From Paractinoplanes maris (GTDB lineage: Bacteria; Actinomycetota; Actinomycetes; Mycobacteriales; Micromonosporaceae), in NCBI RefSeq assembly GCF_023544465.1, contig NZ_JALPVL010000007.1, positions 372,001-436,000 of the forward strand: a stretch of 64,000 bases of DNA, given 5' to 3'. Positions 1 through 8,958 of the stretch are shown here, in pieces. Positions within the stretch are counted from its first letter, which is position 1; each line of letters starts with the position of its first letter. Below the pieces are notes generated by a model that did not search any database, had not been told where the DNA came from, and was given only the letters and a program-made list of their open reading frames with translations. The translations under genes and the position numbers were made by a program.

Positions 1-300
1 CTGCACCCGGCGACGGCCGAGCACGTACGCCGGCTGCTCGGTGACAACGTCATCCGGCACCGGCTGGCTCCGGACTTCGCCTCCGACGCGTCCCGCTGGT
101 CGTCGAAGACCGGCACCCTGCTGAACCTGCGGCACGAGGCCGGGGTCGTCGAGCACGCCGACGGACAGGCATTCGTCGTCGCCGCCCTGACCGAGTCCAC
201 CGTGCCGGCCGCCGCGCAGACCGGCGTCGAAGCGCTCATGGGCCGCGTCGCCCGTACGCTCCGCGACACGGTGCGGTCCGGTCGTGCTGCCCGTGTCTGA
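1..300 (+). CDS. Serine hydrolase, class A beta-lactamase-like (3' part only)
   Basis: The frame is open from the first base of the window to a TGA at 298-300, giving the last 99 residues of a protein whose start lies upstream. It contains a Lys-Thr-Gly triad in the context WSSKTGTLLNLRHEAG, followed by a strand-rich stretch ending VVAALTES. This is the conserved KTG box and final beta strand of class A beta-lactamase-like serine hydrolases. The SxxK and SDN boxes are outside the window, so beta-lactamase activity cannot be judged. It lies tail to tail with the LysR gene, 13 bp away, and belongs to a group of penicillin-recognising proteins that continues to 4.4 kb. Confidence 0.75.
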   Translation: MHPATAEHVRRLLGDNVIRHRLAPDFASDASRWSSKTGTLLNLRHEAGVVEHADGQAFVVAALTESTVPAAAQTGVEALMGRVARTLRDTVRSGRAARV

Positions 301-313
301 CCTCGTTCCCGGC

Positions 314-1177
314 TCACGCTCCCAGACAGTCCGCGATGGCGTCCGACAGCAGGGCGCGCACCTTCCTGCCGTCCTCCTTGTCGGCCGACGTGATCGTGTA
401 TCCGCGACTGAACGGTTCCTCCCCGACGGGCCGCCAGCCCAGTCCCCATGCCTCGGCCTCACGTCGTGAGCACAGCAGCAGGTCGGCTCCGCTGATCGCC
501 CGGGACACGGCGGCGGGCACCGTCCGCGCCGTCGTGATCTGTGACCGTTGCAACCCGACTGCGTTGCCGAGCCGGACCATCCGGTCGAGCACGTGGGGCA
601 CGACGTCCTCGGGCTGAATCCAGACCCGGCGAGGTGCGGACCCCGCCGTCCGGGCCGGTCGCAGTTCCTCCAGGAACATGGCGGTGTCGGCCTGGTCGTT
701 GCCGGCCAGGCCCACGGGCACCTGCCACGTGCCGTCGCCGGGGGGCACCGCGGTGATCGCGGCGTGCACCTCCCGCGCCCGCACCAGGTCGGAGCGCTGA
801 CTGGGCTCGGCCGGAACGACATCGAAGTACAGACCGTGGTGCCGGCCGTCGGCGATCAGGCGGGCCAGCGCCAGCGCCGGGCACGAGACGGGTACGGCGA
901 GGTCGAACACCCGGAGCCGGGCCCGGTCCGCGTTGTCGCGCATCGCGTCGGCCAGGTCGACCAGGCGTTGCGCCATGGGCAACATGTCCCGGCCGAACGG
1001 GGTGAGCACGACCGTCCGTGACGAGCGCTCGAGCACCAGCGCGCCGAGGTGCCGCTCCAGGGCGGCGATGCGGCGGCTCGCCACCGGCTGGGGAATACCC
1101 GCGGCCGCGGCTCCCTGGGTGAAGCTGGCGTGCCTGCTGACCGCGACGAAGGCGGCGCAGCTCGCGATGAGGTCCAT
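314..1177 (-). CDS. LysR-family transcriptional regulator
   Basis: A 287-residue protein with a LysR winged helix at residues 1-60 (FVAVSRHASFTQGAAAAGIPQPVASRRIAALE) followed by a substrate-binding-type effector domain with strand-helix pattern to the C terminus. The length is normal for the family. It is transcribed divergently from the penicillin-binding protein gene across a 120-bp gap and converges with the serine hydrolase end at 1-300. By analogy with AmpR-type regulators, which control beta-lactamase from a divergent position, it may govern the penicillin-binding protein and its neighbours. That target is inferred; only the family is seen. The final helix region is degenerate compared with model members, so the effector cannot be guessed. 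Confidence 0.85.
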   Translation of the reverse strand: MDLIASCAAFVAVSRHASFTQGAAAAGIPQPVASRRIAALERHLGALVLERSSRTVVLTPFGRDMLPMAQRLVDLADAMRDNADRARLRVFDLAVPVSCPALALARLIADGRHHGLYFDVVPAEPSQRSDLVRAREVHAAITAVPPGDGTWQVPVGLAGNDQADTAMFLEELRPARTAGSAPRRVWIQPEDVVPHVLDRMVRLGNAVGLQRSQITTARTVPAAVSRAISGADLLLCSRREAEAWGLGWRPVGEEPFSRGYTITSADKEDGRKVRALLSDAIADCLGA

Positions 1178-1188
1178 CAGATCAACCT

Positions 1189-1203
1189 ATGTCAAAATCG
1201 CAT
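1189..1203. promoter_or_regulatory. Candidate LysR box between divergent genes
   Basis: ATG-N9-CAT dyad (ATGTCAAAATCGCAT) with an AT-rich centre in otherwise GC-rich DNA, inside the LysR/penicillin-binding protein divergent gap and 11 bp upstream of the LysR start. The T-N11-A form fits a LysR site. Short and unproven. Confidence 0.3.
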
Positions 1204-1297
1204 CACCACAAAGAAAACTGTCTTGGACGACATGAATCCCGCGTGGCAACGTCGAAGCGACACCTGACCGATCGACCGAAGCGACGGAGCGTCCGCG

Positions 1298-3385
1298 ATG
1301 AAACGACTGGCATTACTCGGCATCTGCGGTCTGCTGGCCGGCATGCTGGTAGCTGCCGCTTCGTTCCCGGCCGTCGCCCTGTCGGGCCTGGCCGCCATGG
1401 CCGGTTCGGACAGCTTCGCCGAGCTACCCGGCGAACTCGAGCAGCGCTCCGCGCCGCAGGTCTCCCGGATCCTGGCCGCCGACGGTAAAACGCAGATCGC
1501 GGTCATGTACGACGAGTTCCGCAGCGACGTACCCCTCAAGAGGATCTCGAAGGCCATGCAGAACGCGATGGTGGCGGCCGAGGATCACCAGTTCTTCGAG
1601 CACAACGGCGTCGACCTCAAGGGAGTCGCGCGGGCGTTCGTGAACAACAGCCGCGGCGGCGCACCGCAGGGCGCGTCGACGCTGACGATGCAGTACGTCC
1701 GCATGACGCTGGCCTACACCGCCAGGACGCCGGACGCCGCGATCGCGGCCACGAACGACACGCCGGAGCGCAAGCTCACCGAGATGAAGTACGCGCTCCA
1801 GCTCGAGAGGACGCTGTCCAAGCAACAGATCCTCGAGCGCTACCTGAACATGGCGCCCTTCGGCAACGGCGCGTACGGCGTCTACGCCGCCAGCCAGGTC
1901 TACTTCAAGAAGAAGCCGAAGAATCTGACGATCGCCGAGGCCGCGTTGCTGGCCGGCATGGTGAAGGCGCCCACCGCGTTCGATCCGACCACCGCCACCG
2001 GTCACCCGCAGGCGCTGGACCGGCGCAACTACATCATCGACAACATGGTGGACCTCGGGGCCATCACTGCGCAGCAGGCGGTGAGCGCCAAGAGATCCAA
2101 GGTCGGCCGGACGACCACCCAGCCGGGCAACGGCTGCACCCAGACCGTCAAGAGCAGCTGGGGCTTCTTCTGCGACTACTTCTACCGCTGGTGGCTGAGC
2201 CAGGACGCGTTCGGCGCCAATGCCTACGAGCGGGAGCGGCTCCTCAAGACGGGTGGATACCGCGTGGTGACGTCGCTGGACCTGCGGGCCCAGGCCTCGG
2301 CCCGCACCGAGATCAGCGACGTCATCGGCGACGACAACCGCAACGCGCTGCTGCTGGCGGCGGTGCAGCCGGGCACCGGCCGGGTTCAGGCACTTGCGGC
2401 GAACCGTCAGTACAAACTCGACAACGGCAGTAACAAGCCGAATTCCAACCCCGCACTAGCGGCGAAGGGGGTGCGAAGCACGTATCCGAACACCACCAAC
2501 CCGATCATCACCGGCGGCGGTGACATCACCGGCTACCAGGCCGGCTCGGTTTTCAAGGTGTTCACCATGGTCGCCGCTCTGGAGAGCGGCTATGACCTCG
2601 ATCACCCGATCACGTCCGGCTACACCTACCGCTCGCGCTACGCCATCGACCCGGACTCGCCGACCGCATGCCCAGGCACGTCTTTCTACTGCCCGCACAA
2701 CGCCTCCCGGAGCCTCAAAGGCACGTACAACATGTGGACCGGCTTCGGCCAGTCGGTCAACACCTACTTCGTGCCGCTGCAGGAACAGGTCGGGGCGGGG
2801 AAGGTCGTCGCGGCGGCCAAGCGGTTCGGGGTGCGGTTCCGGGCGGGGTCGGATGCCGCCATCGCCGGCAACCCGGCCGGCGCCGATCAGTGGGGGGCCT
2901 TCACGCTCGGCGTCTCGGCGTCGACCCCGCTGGACATCGCGAACGCGTACGCCACGCTCGCCGCCGATGGCAGTTATTGCACACCGACGCCGATCCACCA
3001 CATCACCGCGGCCGACGGCACCGCCGTCGACATCGGTCAGCCGCACTGCACCCGCGCTACTTCACCTCAGGTCGCCCGCAAGGCGCTCGACGCAGCCCGC
3101 TGTCCCGTCGGCGACCGGGCCCAGCTCGGCACCTGCCAGGGCGCCACAGCACCCGAGACCCGAGCCGTGGTGGGTCATCCGGTCTTCGGAAAGACCGGAA
3201 CCACCGACGGCGACAACACCGCCTCGATGGTCGTCGGCACCCGGGACGTGGTGGTGGCCGGCTACCTGGCCAACCCGGACTGGGCCGCCCACCGCGATCG
3301 CATGCGGCACAGCATCGTCAACCCGGCCGTCTACCGCACCGTTGCCGAATACATGGCCGGAAAGACCATCCGTCAGTTCCCGTGA
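1298..3385 (+). CDS. Class A bifunctional penicillin-binding protein
   Basis: Peptidoglycan glycosyltransferase-transpeptidase acting outside the membrane, 695 residues, with an N-terminal signal anchor at about residues 5-30. The GT51 domain shows the catalytic EDHQFFEH box (Glu95), GASTLTMQYVR at 125-135 and RKLTEMKYALQLE. The transpeptidase domain shows the active-site SVFK (Ser417), an SVN triad and KTGT at 632-635. Both catalytic centres look intact. The protein ends shortly after the transpeptidase, without PASTA repeats or the long Pro-rich tail common in actinobacterial PonA proteins. The ATG follows the purine run GACGGAGCG at a suitable distance. It lies between a LysR regulator and a beta-lactamase gene, so it may be an inducible wall-synthesis enzyme of lower beta-lactam affinity; this role is inferred. 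Confidence 0.93.
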   Translation: MKRLALLGICGLLAGMLVAAASFPAVALSGLAAMAGSDSFAELPGELEQRSAPQVSRILAADGKTQIAVMYDEFRSDVPLKRISKAMQNAMVAAEDHQFFEHNGVDLKGVARAFVNNSRGGAPQGASTLTMQYVRMTLAYTARTPDAAIAATNDTPERKLTEMKYALQLERTLSKQQILERYLNMAPFGNGAYGVYAASQVYFKKKPKNLTIAEAALLAGMVKAPTAFDPTTATGHPQALDRRNYIIDNMVDLGAITAQQAVSAKRSKVGRTTTQPGNGCTQTVKSSWGFFCDYFYRWWLSQDAFGANAYERERLLKTGGYRVVTSLDLRAQASARTEISDVIGDDNRNALLLAAVQPGTGRVQALAANRQYKLDNGSNKPNSNPALAAKGVRSTYPNTTNPIITGGGDITGYQAGSVFKVFTMVAALESGYDLDHPITSGYTYRSRYAIDPDSPTACPGTSFYCPHNASRSLKGTYNMWTGFGQSVNTYFVPLQEQVGAGKVVAAAKRFGVRFRAGSDAAIAGNPAGADQWGAFTLGVSASTPLDIANAYATLAADGSYCTPTPIHHITAADGTAVDIGQPHCTRATSPQVARKALDAARCPVGDRAQLGTCQGATAPETRAVVGHPVFGKTGTTDGDNTASMVVGTRDVVVAGYLANPDWAAHRDRMRHSIVNPAVYRTVAEYMAGKTIRQFP

Positions 3386-3428
3386 GTGAGCGAAGGGCTT
3401 CGGGCCATGCAGCCTCTTGATATGCCGC

Positions 3429-3449
3429 AACAGCATGGAATGCGCTGTT
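3429..3449. promoter_or_regulatory. Inverted repeat upstream of beta-lactamase
   Basis: AACAGC, 9 bp, GCTGTT: a perfect 6-bp-arm dyad in the 107-bp gap between the penicillin-binding protein stop and the beta-lactamase start. It has no run of T after it, so an operator is more likely than a terminator. A BlaI-type TACA/TGTA core is not present. Confidence 0.35.
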
Positions 3450-3492
3450 CGTGTCTTTGACTGCATGAGCCGTGGATCGCATGCTCGGACTC

Positions 3493-4419
3493 ATGACTTC
3501 AGCTACCCGGCGCCCTGCCGTCCTGGCTCTCCCGCTCGTCCTCGCTGCCGCGCTGCTGAGCGGGTGCGGTGCGGAGGTCACCACCACCGCACCGCCACCG
3601 TCGAGTCCCGCAAGCATGTCGGCCGTCGCGGAGTCCACACCCACAAACCCGCAATTCAGCGCGATCGAGCGCCGCTTCAGCGCTCGCCTGGGCGTCTATG
3701 CGATCGACACGGGAACCGGTCGCCTGATCACCCACCGCGCGGACGAACGCTTCGCCCACGCGTCGACGTTCAAGGCCCTGCTGGCTGCGGTGGTGCTGCG
3801 CCGCCTGCCCGACACCGACCGCCGACGCGTCGTCAAGTACACCGAGGCCGATCTCCTGGAGTACGCACCGATCACGTCGAAACACGTGGCCACGGGGATG
3901 TCGATCGACGCCCTCATCGACGCCGCGGTGCGATACAGCGACAACACAGCAGCGAACCTGCTGCTCGACGAGATCGGTGGCCCTCAAGGGCTGCAGCGGC
4001 AGCTACGGGCCATCAAGGACCGGACCACCAACGCCGACCGGAACGAGCCGGCGCTGAACGAAGCCACTCCGGGCGACACCCGCGACACCAGCACCCCACG
4101 GGCGCTCGGCACCGATCTGCGGGCCTTCGTCCTGGGTGACCTGCTGCCCCCGGCGAGGCGGCAGAAGCTCACCGACCTGCTGATCGGCAACACCACCGGT
4201 GGCCCGTACATCCGCGCCGGCGTCCCGGCCGGATGGAAGGTCGGCGACAAGACCGGCAGTGGCGGATACGGCACCCGCAACGACATCGCCGTCGTCTGGC
4301 CCCCCACCGGCAGCCCGCTCGTCATCGCCATCCAATCCGACCGCGGTGTGGCAGACGCGCCCTCAGCCGACGCGCTCATCGCCGAGGCGACCAAGGTCGT
4401 CGTCGCGACCGTACGCTGA
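3493..4419 (+). CDS. Class A beta-lactamase, lipoprotein
   Basis: Hydrolyses beta-lactams at the cell surface. The 308-residue product begins with a twin-Arg-containing signal peptide and an LLSGC lipobox, so it should be a membrane-anchored lipoprotein. All class A motifs are present: STFK (Ser91-Lys94), SDN (149-151), ExxLN (Glu185) and KTG (253-255). GTG 3472 and ATG 3481 are in-frame alternatives; ATG 3493 is chosen because it gives the most typical signal peptide, as no start has a strong ribosome site. It lies downstream of the penicillin-binding protein with its own gap and a dyad, and converges with the sigma-factor gene. The enzyme appears complete and active. Confidence 0.93.
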   Translation: MTSATRRPAVLALPLVLAAALLSGCGAEVTTTAPPPSSPASMSAVAESTPTNPQFSAIERRFSARLGVYAIDTGTGRLITHRADERFAHASTFKALLAAVVLRRLPDTDRRRVVKYTEADLLEYAPITSKHVATGMSIDALIDAAVRYSDNTAANLLLDEIGGPQGLQRQLRAIKDRTTNADRNEPALNEATPGDTRDTSTPRALGTDLRAFVLGDLLPPARRQKLTDLLIGNTTGGPYIRAGVPAGWKVGDKTGSGGYGTRNDIAVVWPPTGSPLVIAIQSDRGVADAPSADALIAEATKVVVATVR

Positions 4420-4455
4420 CCGATCTGCCACCACCGGGTAACGGCCACGCCAGGT

Positions 4456-4998
4456 CTAGCCGGGGTCGACGCTGCTCAGCATGTCCCGGACGGTACGCAA
4501 GGCATAGTGCGAGCGCGAACGAACCGTGCCCTCCCGGATGCCCAGGCTCACCGCGGTCTCGGCCACCGACCGGTCCGTCCAGTACAGCGACACCAGCACC
4601 GCTCGCTGTGCTTCGGTCAGCCGCGCCAAGGTGTCCCCCAGCACGTGCCGGTCGAGCAGGCGGGTGGTCTCGTCGGGCACCGCCGCGGTCCCCGGGAGGT
4701 CACCGTAGACCTCGACCGGCCTGGCCTTCCGATTCCGGACCGCGTCGATCGCCACGTTCCGCGCGACGGTGAACATCCAGCGGCGACAGTCATCGACGCC
4801 GGTGGGCAGGTCGTCGACCCTGCGCCAGGCCCGCAACATGGTCTCCTGAAGCAGATCCTCGGCGTCCTCCGGCCGGCCCGGCGACAGACGCGTGAGGTAA
4901 CGCCTCAGATGAGCCGCGGTTGCCGCGTAGAGCTCACACATGCGTTGCTCTCGCGCCGCCGAATCCGCCTCGGGTTTCCTGTAGACAGCAACGGGCAT
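4456..4998 (-). CDS. ECF sigma factor (sigma-70 family)
   Basis: A 180-residue alternative sigma factor. Region 2 reads AEDLLQETMLRAWRRVDDLP...WMFTVARNVAIDAVRNRKARP, and region 4 reads LTEAQRAVLVSLYWTDRSVAETAVSLGIREGTVRSRSHYALRTVRD. The ATG at 4998-4996 follows GGAAGG at 11 bp; an ATG further upstream is in frame but has no ribosome site. No anti-sigma factor gene is adjacent on either side, which is unusual for this class. The gene converges with the beta-lactamase with 36 bp between stops. A link to envelope stress is plausible from the neighbours but not shown. Confidence 0.9.
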   Translation of the reverse strand: MPVAVYRKPEADSAAREQRMCELYAATAAHLRRYLTRLSPGRPEDAEDLLQETMLRAWRRVDDLPTGVDDCRRWMFTVARNVAIDAVRNRKARPVEVYGDLPGTAAVPDETTRLLDRHVLGDTLARLTEAQRAVLVSLYWTDRSVAETAVSLGIREGTVRSRSHYALRTVRDMLSSVDPG

Positions 4999-5115
4999 CG
5001 CCGTTCGTCCTTCCACTCGGTACGCCATCGGCAACGAATCCAGCGGACCGTGCCAGTCCCCGCGATGGCTCGGTGCGCCCGCGGGATGACGCGGCGGACA
5101 CGGCTGACTCTCAGG

Positions 5116-6957
5116 TCAGCGGATGGTGGGCAGAGTGAACGAGGGCCGCAGGGCGGCGGTCAGGTTCACCTGGTGACGTTCCAGGTACTTCGCCTGGAAG
5201 AGGGCCGGGCCGCCCGCGGTGGCGACGTCGTCGGCCGGGTTGTCGAGGGGCAGGCTCAGCCGCGCGTCCCGCACCCGGATCGTCTGGCCGGACGGCAGGT
5301 CGTACCAGGAGCCGGTCTGCACCGCGCCGATCTCGACGCCCAGCACGTGGCCGGGAGCCAGGGTCCAGTCGGTCGATTTGAGCTCGAAGGTCGTGCGGCC
5401 CGGGTCGAGCACCGACACGTTCTCGTTGACAATGACGGCTTTTCCGTCGGGAGCGACGTCGTACAGCTTGACCATGACGTTGCCCCGGCCCCACGCGGCG
5501 ATCGTCACCTCGGGCGTGCCGACCAGCCGGGTCGCCTTGGCCACCGGCGTGGAGAACTTGTAGATCGCCGAGGTGGTGCGTCCCTGCTGGATCCGCTTGA
5601 GCTGCACCGCGGCCAGCTGCTTGGGGATGGTCGGTTCCAGCGCGCCCGCACCGCCGTCACCCGAGTTGCCGGGGCCCGGCGCCGGGGGCGGCGGGACCGG
5701 GTGGCCGGCCTCGACCAGCGCGGCGTACGCGTCGGTGCCGCCGTCGTCGACGTACGAGCCGCCGCCCAGACCGATCCGGGCGGTCTTCTCGGCGGCCGGC
5801 CAGCGGTTCTGCGCGCGCCACTTGCCGGTGCTGTCCTGGATCGCGAAGGCCGGGTACTTCGTCGCCGGCGTGATGCCCTTGAGGTGCTGGTCGTAGAAGG
5901 ACATCACCTCCGTCAGCCAGCCCTCCCGGCCCATCTTGAGGCGCCCGCTCTCGTCCCGGTCGTTGCCGCGGACGTGATCCCACTGCCCCAGCCAGGCACG
6001 CTGCGGACCGCGGTGGTTGGCCAGGTATTCCTCCATGGCCTCGGGCTTGGTGTTGTCCTCGATGAAGCCTTGCGTGAACAGCAGCGGCGTGTCGCTGCCC
6101 CGGGCCATCCGGGCCAGGTCGCGCGCCTGCCAGTGCGCCGACTCCTGCTCGTTGACCAGCATCCCGGCCATGTAGGTGTCCGTGCACTGCGGGTGGGTGG
6201 CTTCGTACGCCGCGTTGGCCAGATATTTCTTGTCGTCGTCAGGCATCTGCGGCAGCTGTGCGATAGCGGGGTAGGAACCCTGCAGCAGCAACGAGTTCAG
6301 CCGCGGGATGTCGTTGGAGTGGGCCGGGCGGTACGGGTCCCAGGCCGGCTCCTGCGCGACGACGGCCTGGAGCGCGTCATCCTTCAGCGTGTTACCGATC
6401 AGGCCGGTGATCGCGTCGTACGACTTGCCGTACATCCCGACCTTGCCGGTCGACCAGGACCGGCTCGCCGCCCAGTCGATCGCCGCCCGCACGTCGGCCT
6501 GCTCCCCCGGGCCGGCCCAGTCGATGCAGCCGGTCGAGCCGCCGTAGCCGCGTGAGTCCACCATCACCAGGCCGTAGCCGCGCTCGAGAAGTCTGCCTTG
6601 CTCGATGAGGTCGCGGAACCGGGCGGACGGGCCGGTGTGCTTCCAGTCCTCCTTCGTCGTCTCGCCGGAGTGCCCGAAGTACGGGCCGATCGAGAGGATG
6701 ACCGGCACCTTCTGCCCCGGCGCCAGCTTCTCGGACAGGAGGACGTCGGCGTGCAGTTCGGCGCCCGCGGAGGGGAAGTAGTGCTGGGTCCAGGCCGCGC
6801 CCTTGGGCACGCGGTCGTTCTCCTCGTGGGTGACCGGGTCGGTCGCGGTGGCCACCGCCGCCTTCTCATCGGCGTAGGCGGTCATGAACGTACCGGTCAG
6901 GGCCGCCACAGCGACCAGTACGACGGCCGCCCGGGCGCCCGTACGAACGAATTTCAC
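5116..6957 (-). CDS. Exported CocE/S15-family hydrolase (X-Pro dipeptidyl-peptidase type)
   Basis: A 613-residue secreted hydrolase. It has a signal peptide at about residues 1-30 (Arg-rich, then AAVVLVAVAALTGTFMTAYA), an alpha/beta hydrolase domain with nucleophile Ser179 in GKSYD, and a C-terminal jelly-roll domain typical of the X-Pro dipeptidyl-peptidase and cocaine-esterase group, with FELKSTDW and LGVEIG strands near the end. The family cleaves Xaa-Pro peptides or esters; the substrate here is unknown. The GTG at 6957 follows GAGGGAG at good spacing; an upstream ATG would overlap the promoter leader. The MerR-type promoter at 6998-7028 lies about 35 bp upstream, placing the gene in the shared regulon. 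Confidence 0.88.
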   Translation of the reverse strand: MKFVRTGARAAVVLVAVAALTGTFMTAYADEKAAVATATDPVTHEENDRVPKGAAWTQHYFPSAGAELHADVLLSEKLAPGQKVPVILSIGPYFGHSGETTKEDWKHTGPSARFRDLIEQGRLLERGYGLVMVDSRGYGGSTGCIDWAGPGEQADVRAAIDWAASRSWSTGKVGMYGKSYDAITGLIGNTLKDDALQAVVAQEPAWDPYRPAHSNDIPRLNSLLLQGSYPAIAQLPQMPDDDKKYLANAAYEATHPQCTDTYMAGMLVNEQESAHWQARDLARMARGSDTPLLFTQGFIEDNTKPEAMEEYLANHRGPQRAWLGQWDHVRGNDRDESGRLKMGREGWLTEVMSFYDQHLKGITPATKYPAFAIQDSTGKWRAQNRWPAAEKTARIGLGGGSYVDDGGTDAYAALVEAGHPVPPPPAPGPGNSGDGGAGALEPTIPKQLAAVQLKRIQQGRTTSAIYKFSTPVAKATRLVGTPEVTIAAWGRGNVMVKLYDVAPDGKAVIVNENVSVLDPGRTTFELKSTDWTLAPGHVLGVEIGAVQTGSWYDLPSGQTIRVRDARLSLPLDNPADDVATAGGPALFQAKYLERHQVNLTAALRPSFTLPTIR

Positions 6958-6997
6958 GCGTCTCTCCCTCAACAGCGACATGTCTGCCAATCGGGTC

Positions 6998-7028
6998 AGG
7001 CGATCATGTGTTCTCGGCACAGGGTCAA
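6998..7028 (-). promoter_or_regulatory. MerR-type promoter (19-bp spacer) of the S15 hydrolase
   Basis: Read on the minus strand: -35 TTGACC at 7028-7023, exactly 19 bp, -10 TCGCCT at 7003-6998. The spacer carries CTGT-N7-ACAC, one version of the dyad shared by ten other promoters in this window. Confidence 0.7.
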
Positions 7029-7089
7029 GCCGGAACAAGGTTGAGCAACCCCGACACGGTGTCCCCTGGTCATGCCGGTGTCGAGCGGG

Positions 7090-8658
7090 TCACAGGCTGC
7101 AGCGGGCGTTGGCGGGTGGGGTTTTGAGGTCGAGGAGATACTTGCTGACCACGTCGTCGACGCATTTGCTGCCACCGAGGAGGTAGGCGCCGTGCTGCTT
7201 GCCGTCGACGGTGAGCAGGCTTCCGTCGAGAGCCCGGGCCATCGCGATACCGCCCTGGTGTGGCGTCGCCGGATCACCGGTGACCGACACGACGAGCGTC
7301 TCAGGGACGCCTTCGACATCGGCGAGCCAGGGCTCGTCGCGTGTCGGCGGCGCGGGCCACGCCTCGCATTCGCTGTGGTAGTTCCCCGCCGTGAATACGT
7401 CGAGGTCGAACATCGGCGCGACCTTCCCGATCTGGCGGGCGAGCGCAGTGTGTTCCTCCGGCGTCAACCGGCGCGAGTCCATGCAGCGCACCGCGATGTT
7501 GGTATCGAAGTCCTGGCTGTAGGCACCGTCCGGCGTACGGCCGTAGAAGGTGTCGCGCAGGGCGAGCATCTTGTCGGCGTTCCCGGCCTCGAGCGCGGTC
7601 AGGGCGGAGATGACTTCGGGCCATTTCGCTTCGGCGTAAAGTCCGCCGCTGATGCCGAGGTAGACGTCCCAGACGCTCACGTCCCGGCCGCCGGTGGCCG
7701 GCGCCGGTGTCTCGACCAGAGGCTCGACGATCTTGAGCAGGCGGTCGTTCGCGGACGCGGGGTCGGGACCGAGAACGCAGTCGGACGATTTCGCGCAGAG
7801 TGCGGCGAGGTCGTCGAATCGTGCCTGCAGGCCGGCGAATTGGGAGAGGCGGAACTCGCTGGCCGTCAGGTCGGGCGAGACGACCCCGTCGAGCACGATC
7901 GCGCGGACCTTCTCGGGATAGGTCGCGGCGTACATGGCGCCGAGTTCGGAGCCGTAGCTGTAGCCGAGATAGGTCAGCTTGTCGTCACCGAGCACCTGGC
8001 GGATGACGTCCATGTCGCGCACGACGTTCGTCGACCCGGCGTTCACCAGGTTCGCGAGGCCGCCGGAGCCGTCGGTGCAGCGCTTCGCGAGCTCGGCTGC
8101 CTCTTCAGCGCTCGTGATGTCATACACCGCACCGAATCGTGGCACGTCGCCGGCGTCGTACTCCTTGTCGGTGTAGCAGTCGAGGGCCGGGGTCGACGAC
8201 CCGATCCCGCGCGGGTCGAAGCCGACGATGTCGAAGCGCTGGGCGACGGTGCCGGCCTGCCACAGCGCAAGCAGACTGGCGACGAAGCTGGTGCCGGACC
8301 CGCCCGGTCCGCCCGGGTTGATCAGCAGTGAGCCCTCGGCCTTGCCCGCGGCGGGGAGGCGCGTGAGCGCGATTTTCGCCCTCTCGGCCTTCGGTTTGGC
8401 GTAGTCGAGCGGAACGTCGACCGAGGCGCACTCGAGTGCCGGGTCCGCGAACAGCTTGGCGTCGGCCGCGGTCTTGGCGGTGTCCTTGCATTTGGTCCAG
8501 TCGAGCTTCTGCCCGAGGTAGACACTGAGGTCCGCATCGGCCCCGGAGCCCGGTGAACGGGACGCGGACGTGCATCCGGCGACCAGGATCAGCACGACTG
8601 TGGCGAGCACAGTGCTGAGATGTCGGGATCCATTCAGGAGCCGGGAATGTGGTCGCAC
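7090..8658 (-). CDS. Lipoprotein alpha/beta hydrolase, TAP-like (S33 type)
   Basis: A 522-residue surface hydrolase related to tripeptidyl aminopeptidases of Streptomyces. The signal peptide ends in a VAGC lipobox (Cys29). The oxyanion region is NPGGPGGSG, the nucleophile is Ser234 in GYSYGS, the acid is the Asp in VTGDPATP, and the His is in KQHGAY within the C-terminal TAP-like domain. The GTG start has AAGGAG 7 bp upstream. It is the first of three paralogues here; the others start at 37497 and 46552. It is preceded by a MerR-type promoter. The 300-bp gap to the next gene (8659-8958) otherwise holds nothing I recognise. Substrate unknown. Confidence 0.9.
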   Translation of the reverse strand: MRPHSRLLNGSRHLSTVLATVVLILVAGCTSASRSPGSGADADLSVYLGQKLDWTKCKDTAKTAADAKLFADPALECASVDVPLDYAKPKAERAKIALTRLPAAGKAEGSLLINPGGPGGSGTSFVASLLALWQAGTVAQRFDIVGFDPRGIGSSTPALDCYTDKEYDAGDVPRFGAVYDITSAEEAAELAKRCTDGSGGLANLVNAGSTNVVRDMDVIRQVLGDDKLTYLGYSYGSELGAMYAATYPEKVRAIVLDGVVSPDLTASEFRLSQFAGLQARFDDLAALCAKSSDCVLGPDPASANDRLLKIVEPLVETPAPATGGRDVSVWDVYLGISGGLYAEAKWPEVISALTALEAGNADKMLALRDTFYGRTPDGAYSQDFDTNIAVRCMDSRRLTPEEHTALARQIGKVAPMFDLDVFTAGNYHSECEAWPAPPTRDEPWLADVEGVPETLVVSVTGDPATPHQGGIAMARALDGSLLTVDGKQHGAYLLGGSKCVDDVVSKYLLDLKTPPANARCSL

Positions 8659-8712
8659 GCGCTTCTCCTTCGCACAGCTGCGGTCGAGACTCTGTCCCTC
8701 TGACGCCTCTTG

Positions 8713-8743
8713 AGGAGAAACCCTGTTGCGACCACCGAGTCAA
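8713..8743 (-). promoter_or_regulatory. MerR-type promoter of the lipoprotein hydrolase
   Basis: Minus strand: -35 TTGACT at 8743-8738, 19 bp, -10 TCTCCT at 8718-8713. The right half ACAGGGT matches the consensus; the left half CGGTGG is weaker. The -10 is identical to that at 37360. Confidence 0.62.
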
Positions 8744-8958
8744 TCGCCCGAGGAAATCGGCGATGTGTGGACGGCGCCGGACGTTTCCGGGGGGCGTGCG
8801 GTGGCTCACATTCTGAACACGCTTGTGGCTGTTCGAGTTCATCAGGTCAGGACAGCGCGACCAGCGATCCCTTATCAGCCACGGAAACGGGCGGGCTGAC
8901 GGTCGACTCGGCGAATCACGCGCGGCCAAGAGATCAATGAGCATCCTGAGGAGGCGGC

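Noticed and set aside
7040..7080. GACACGGTGTC palindrome between the two exported hydrolase genes
   Set aside because: It resembles the operator core but lacks a convincing promoter, and may simply be part of a weak hairpin after the 7090 gene.
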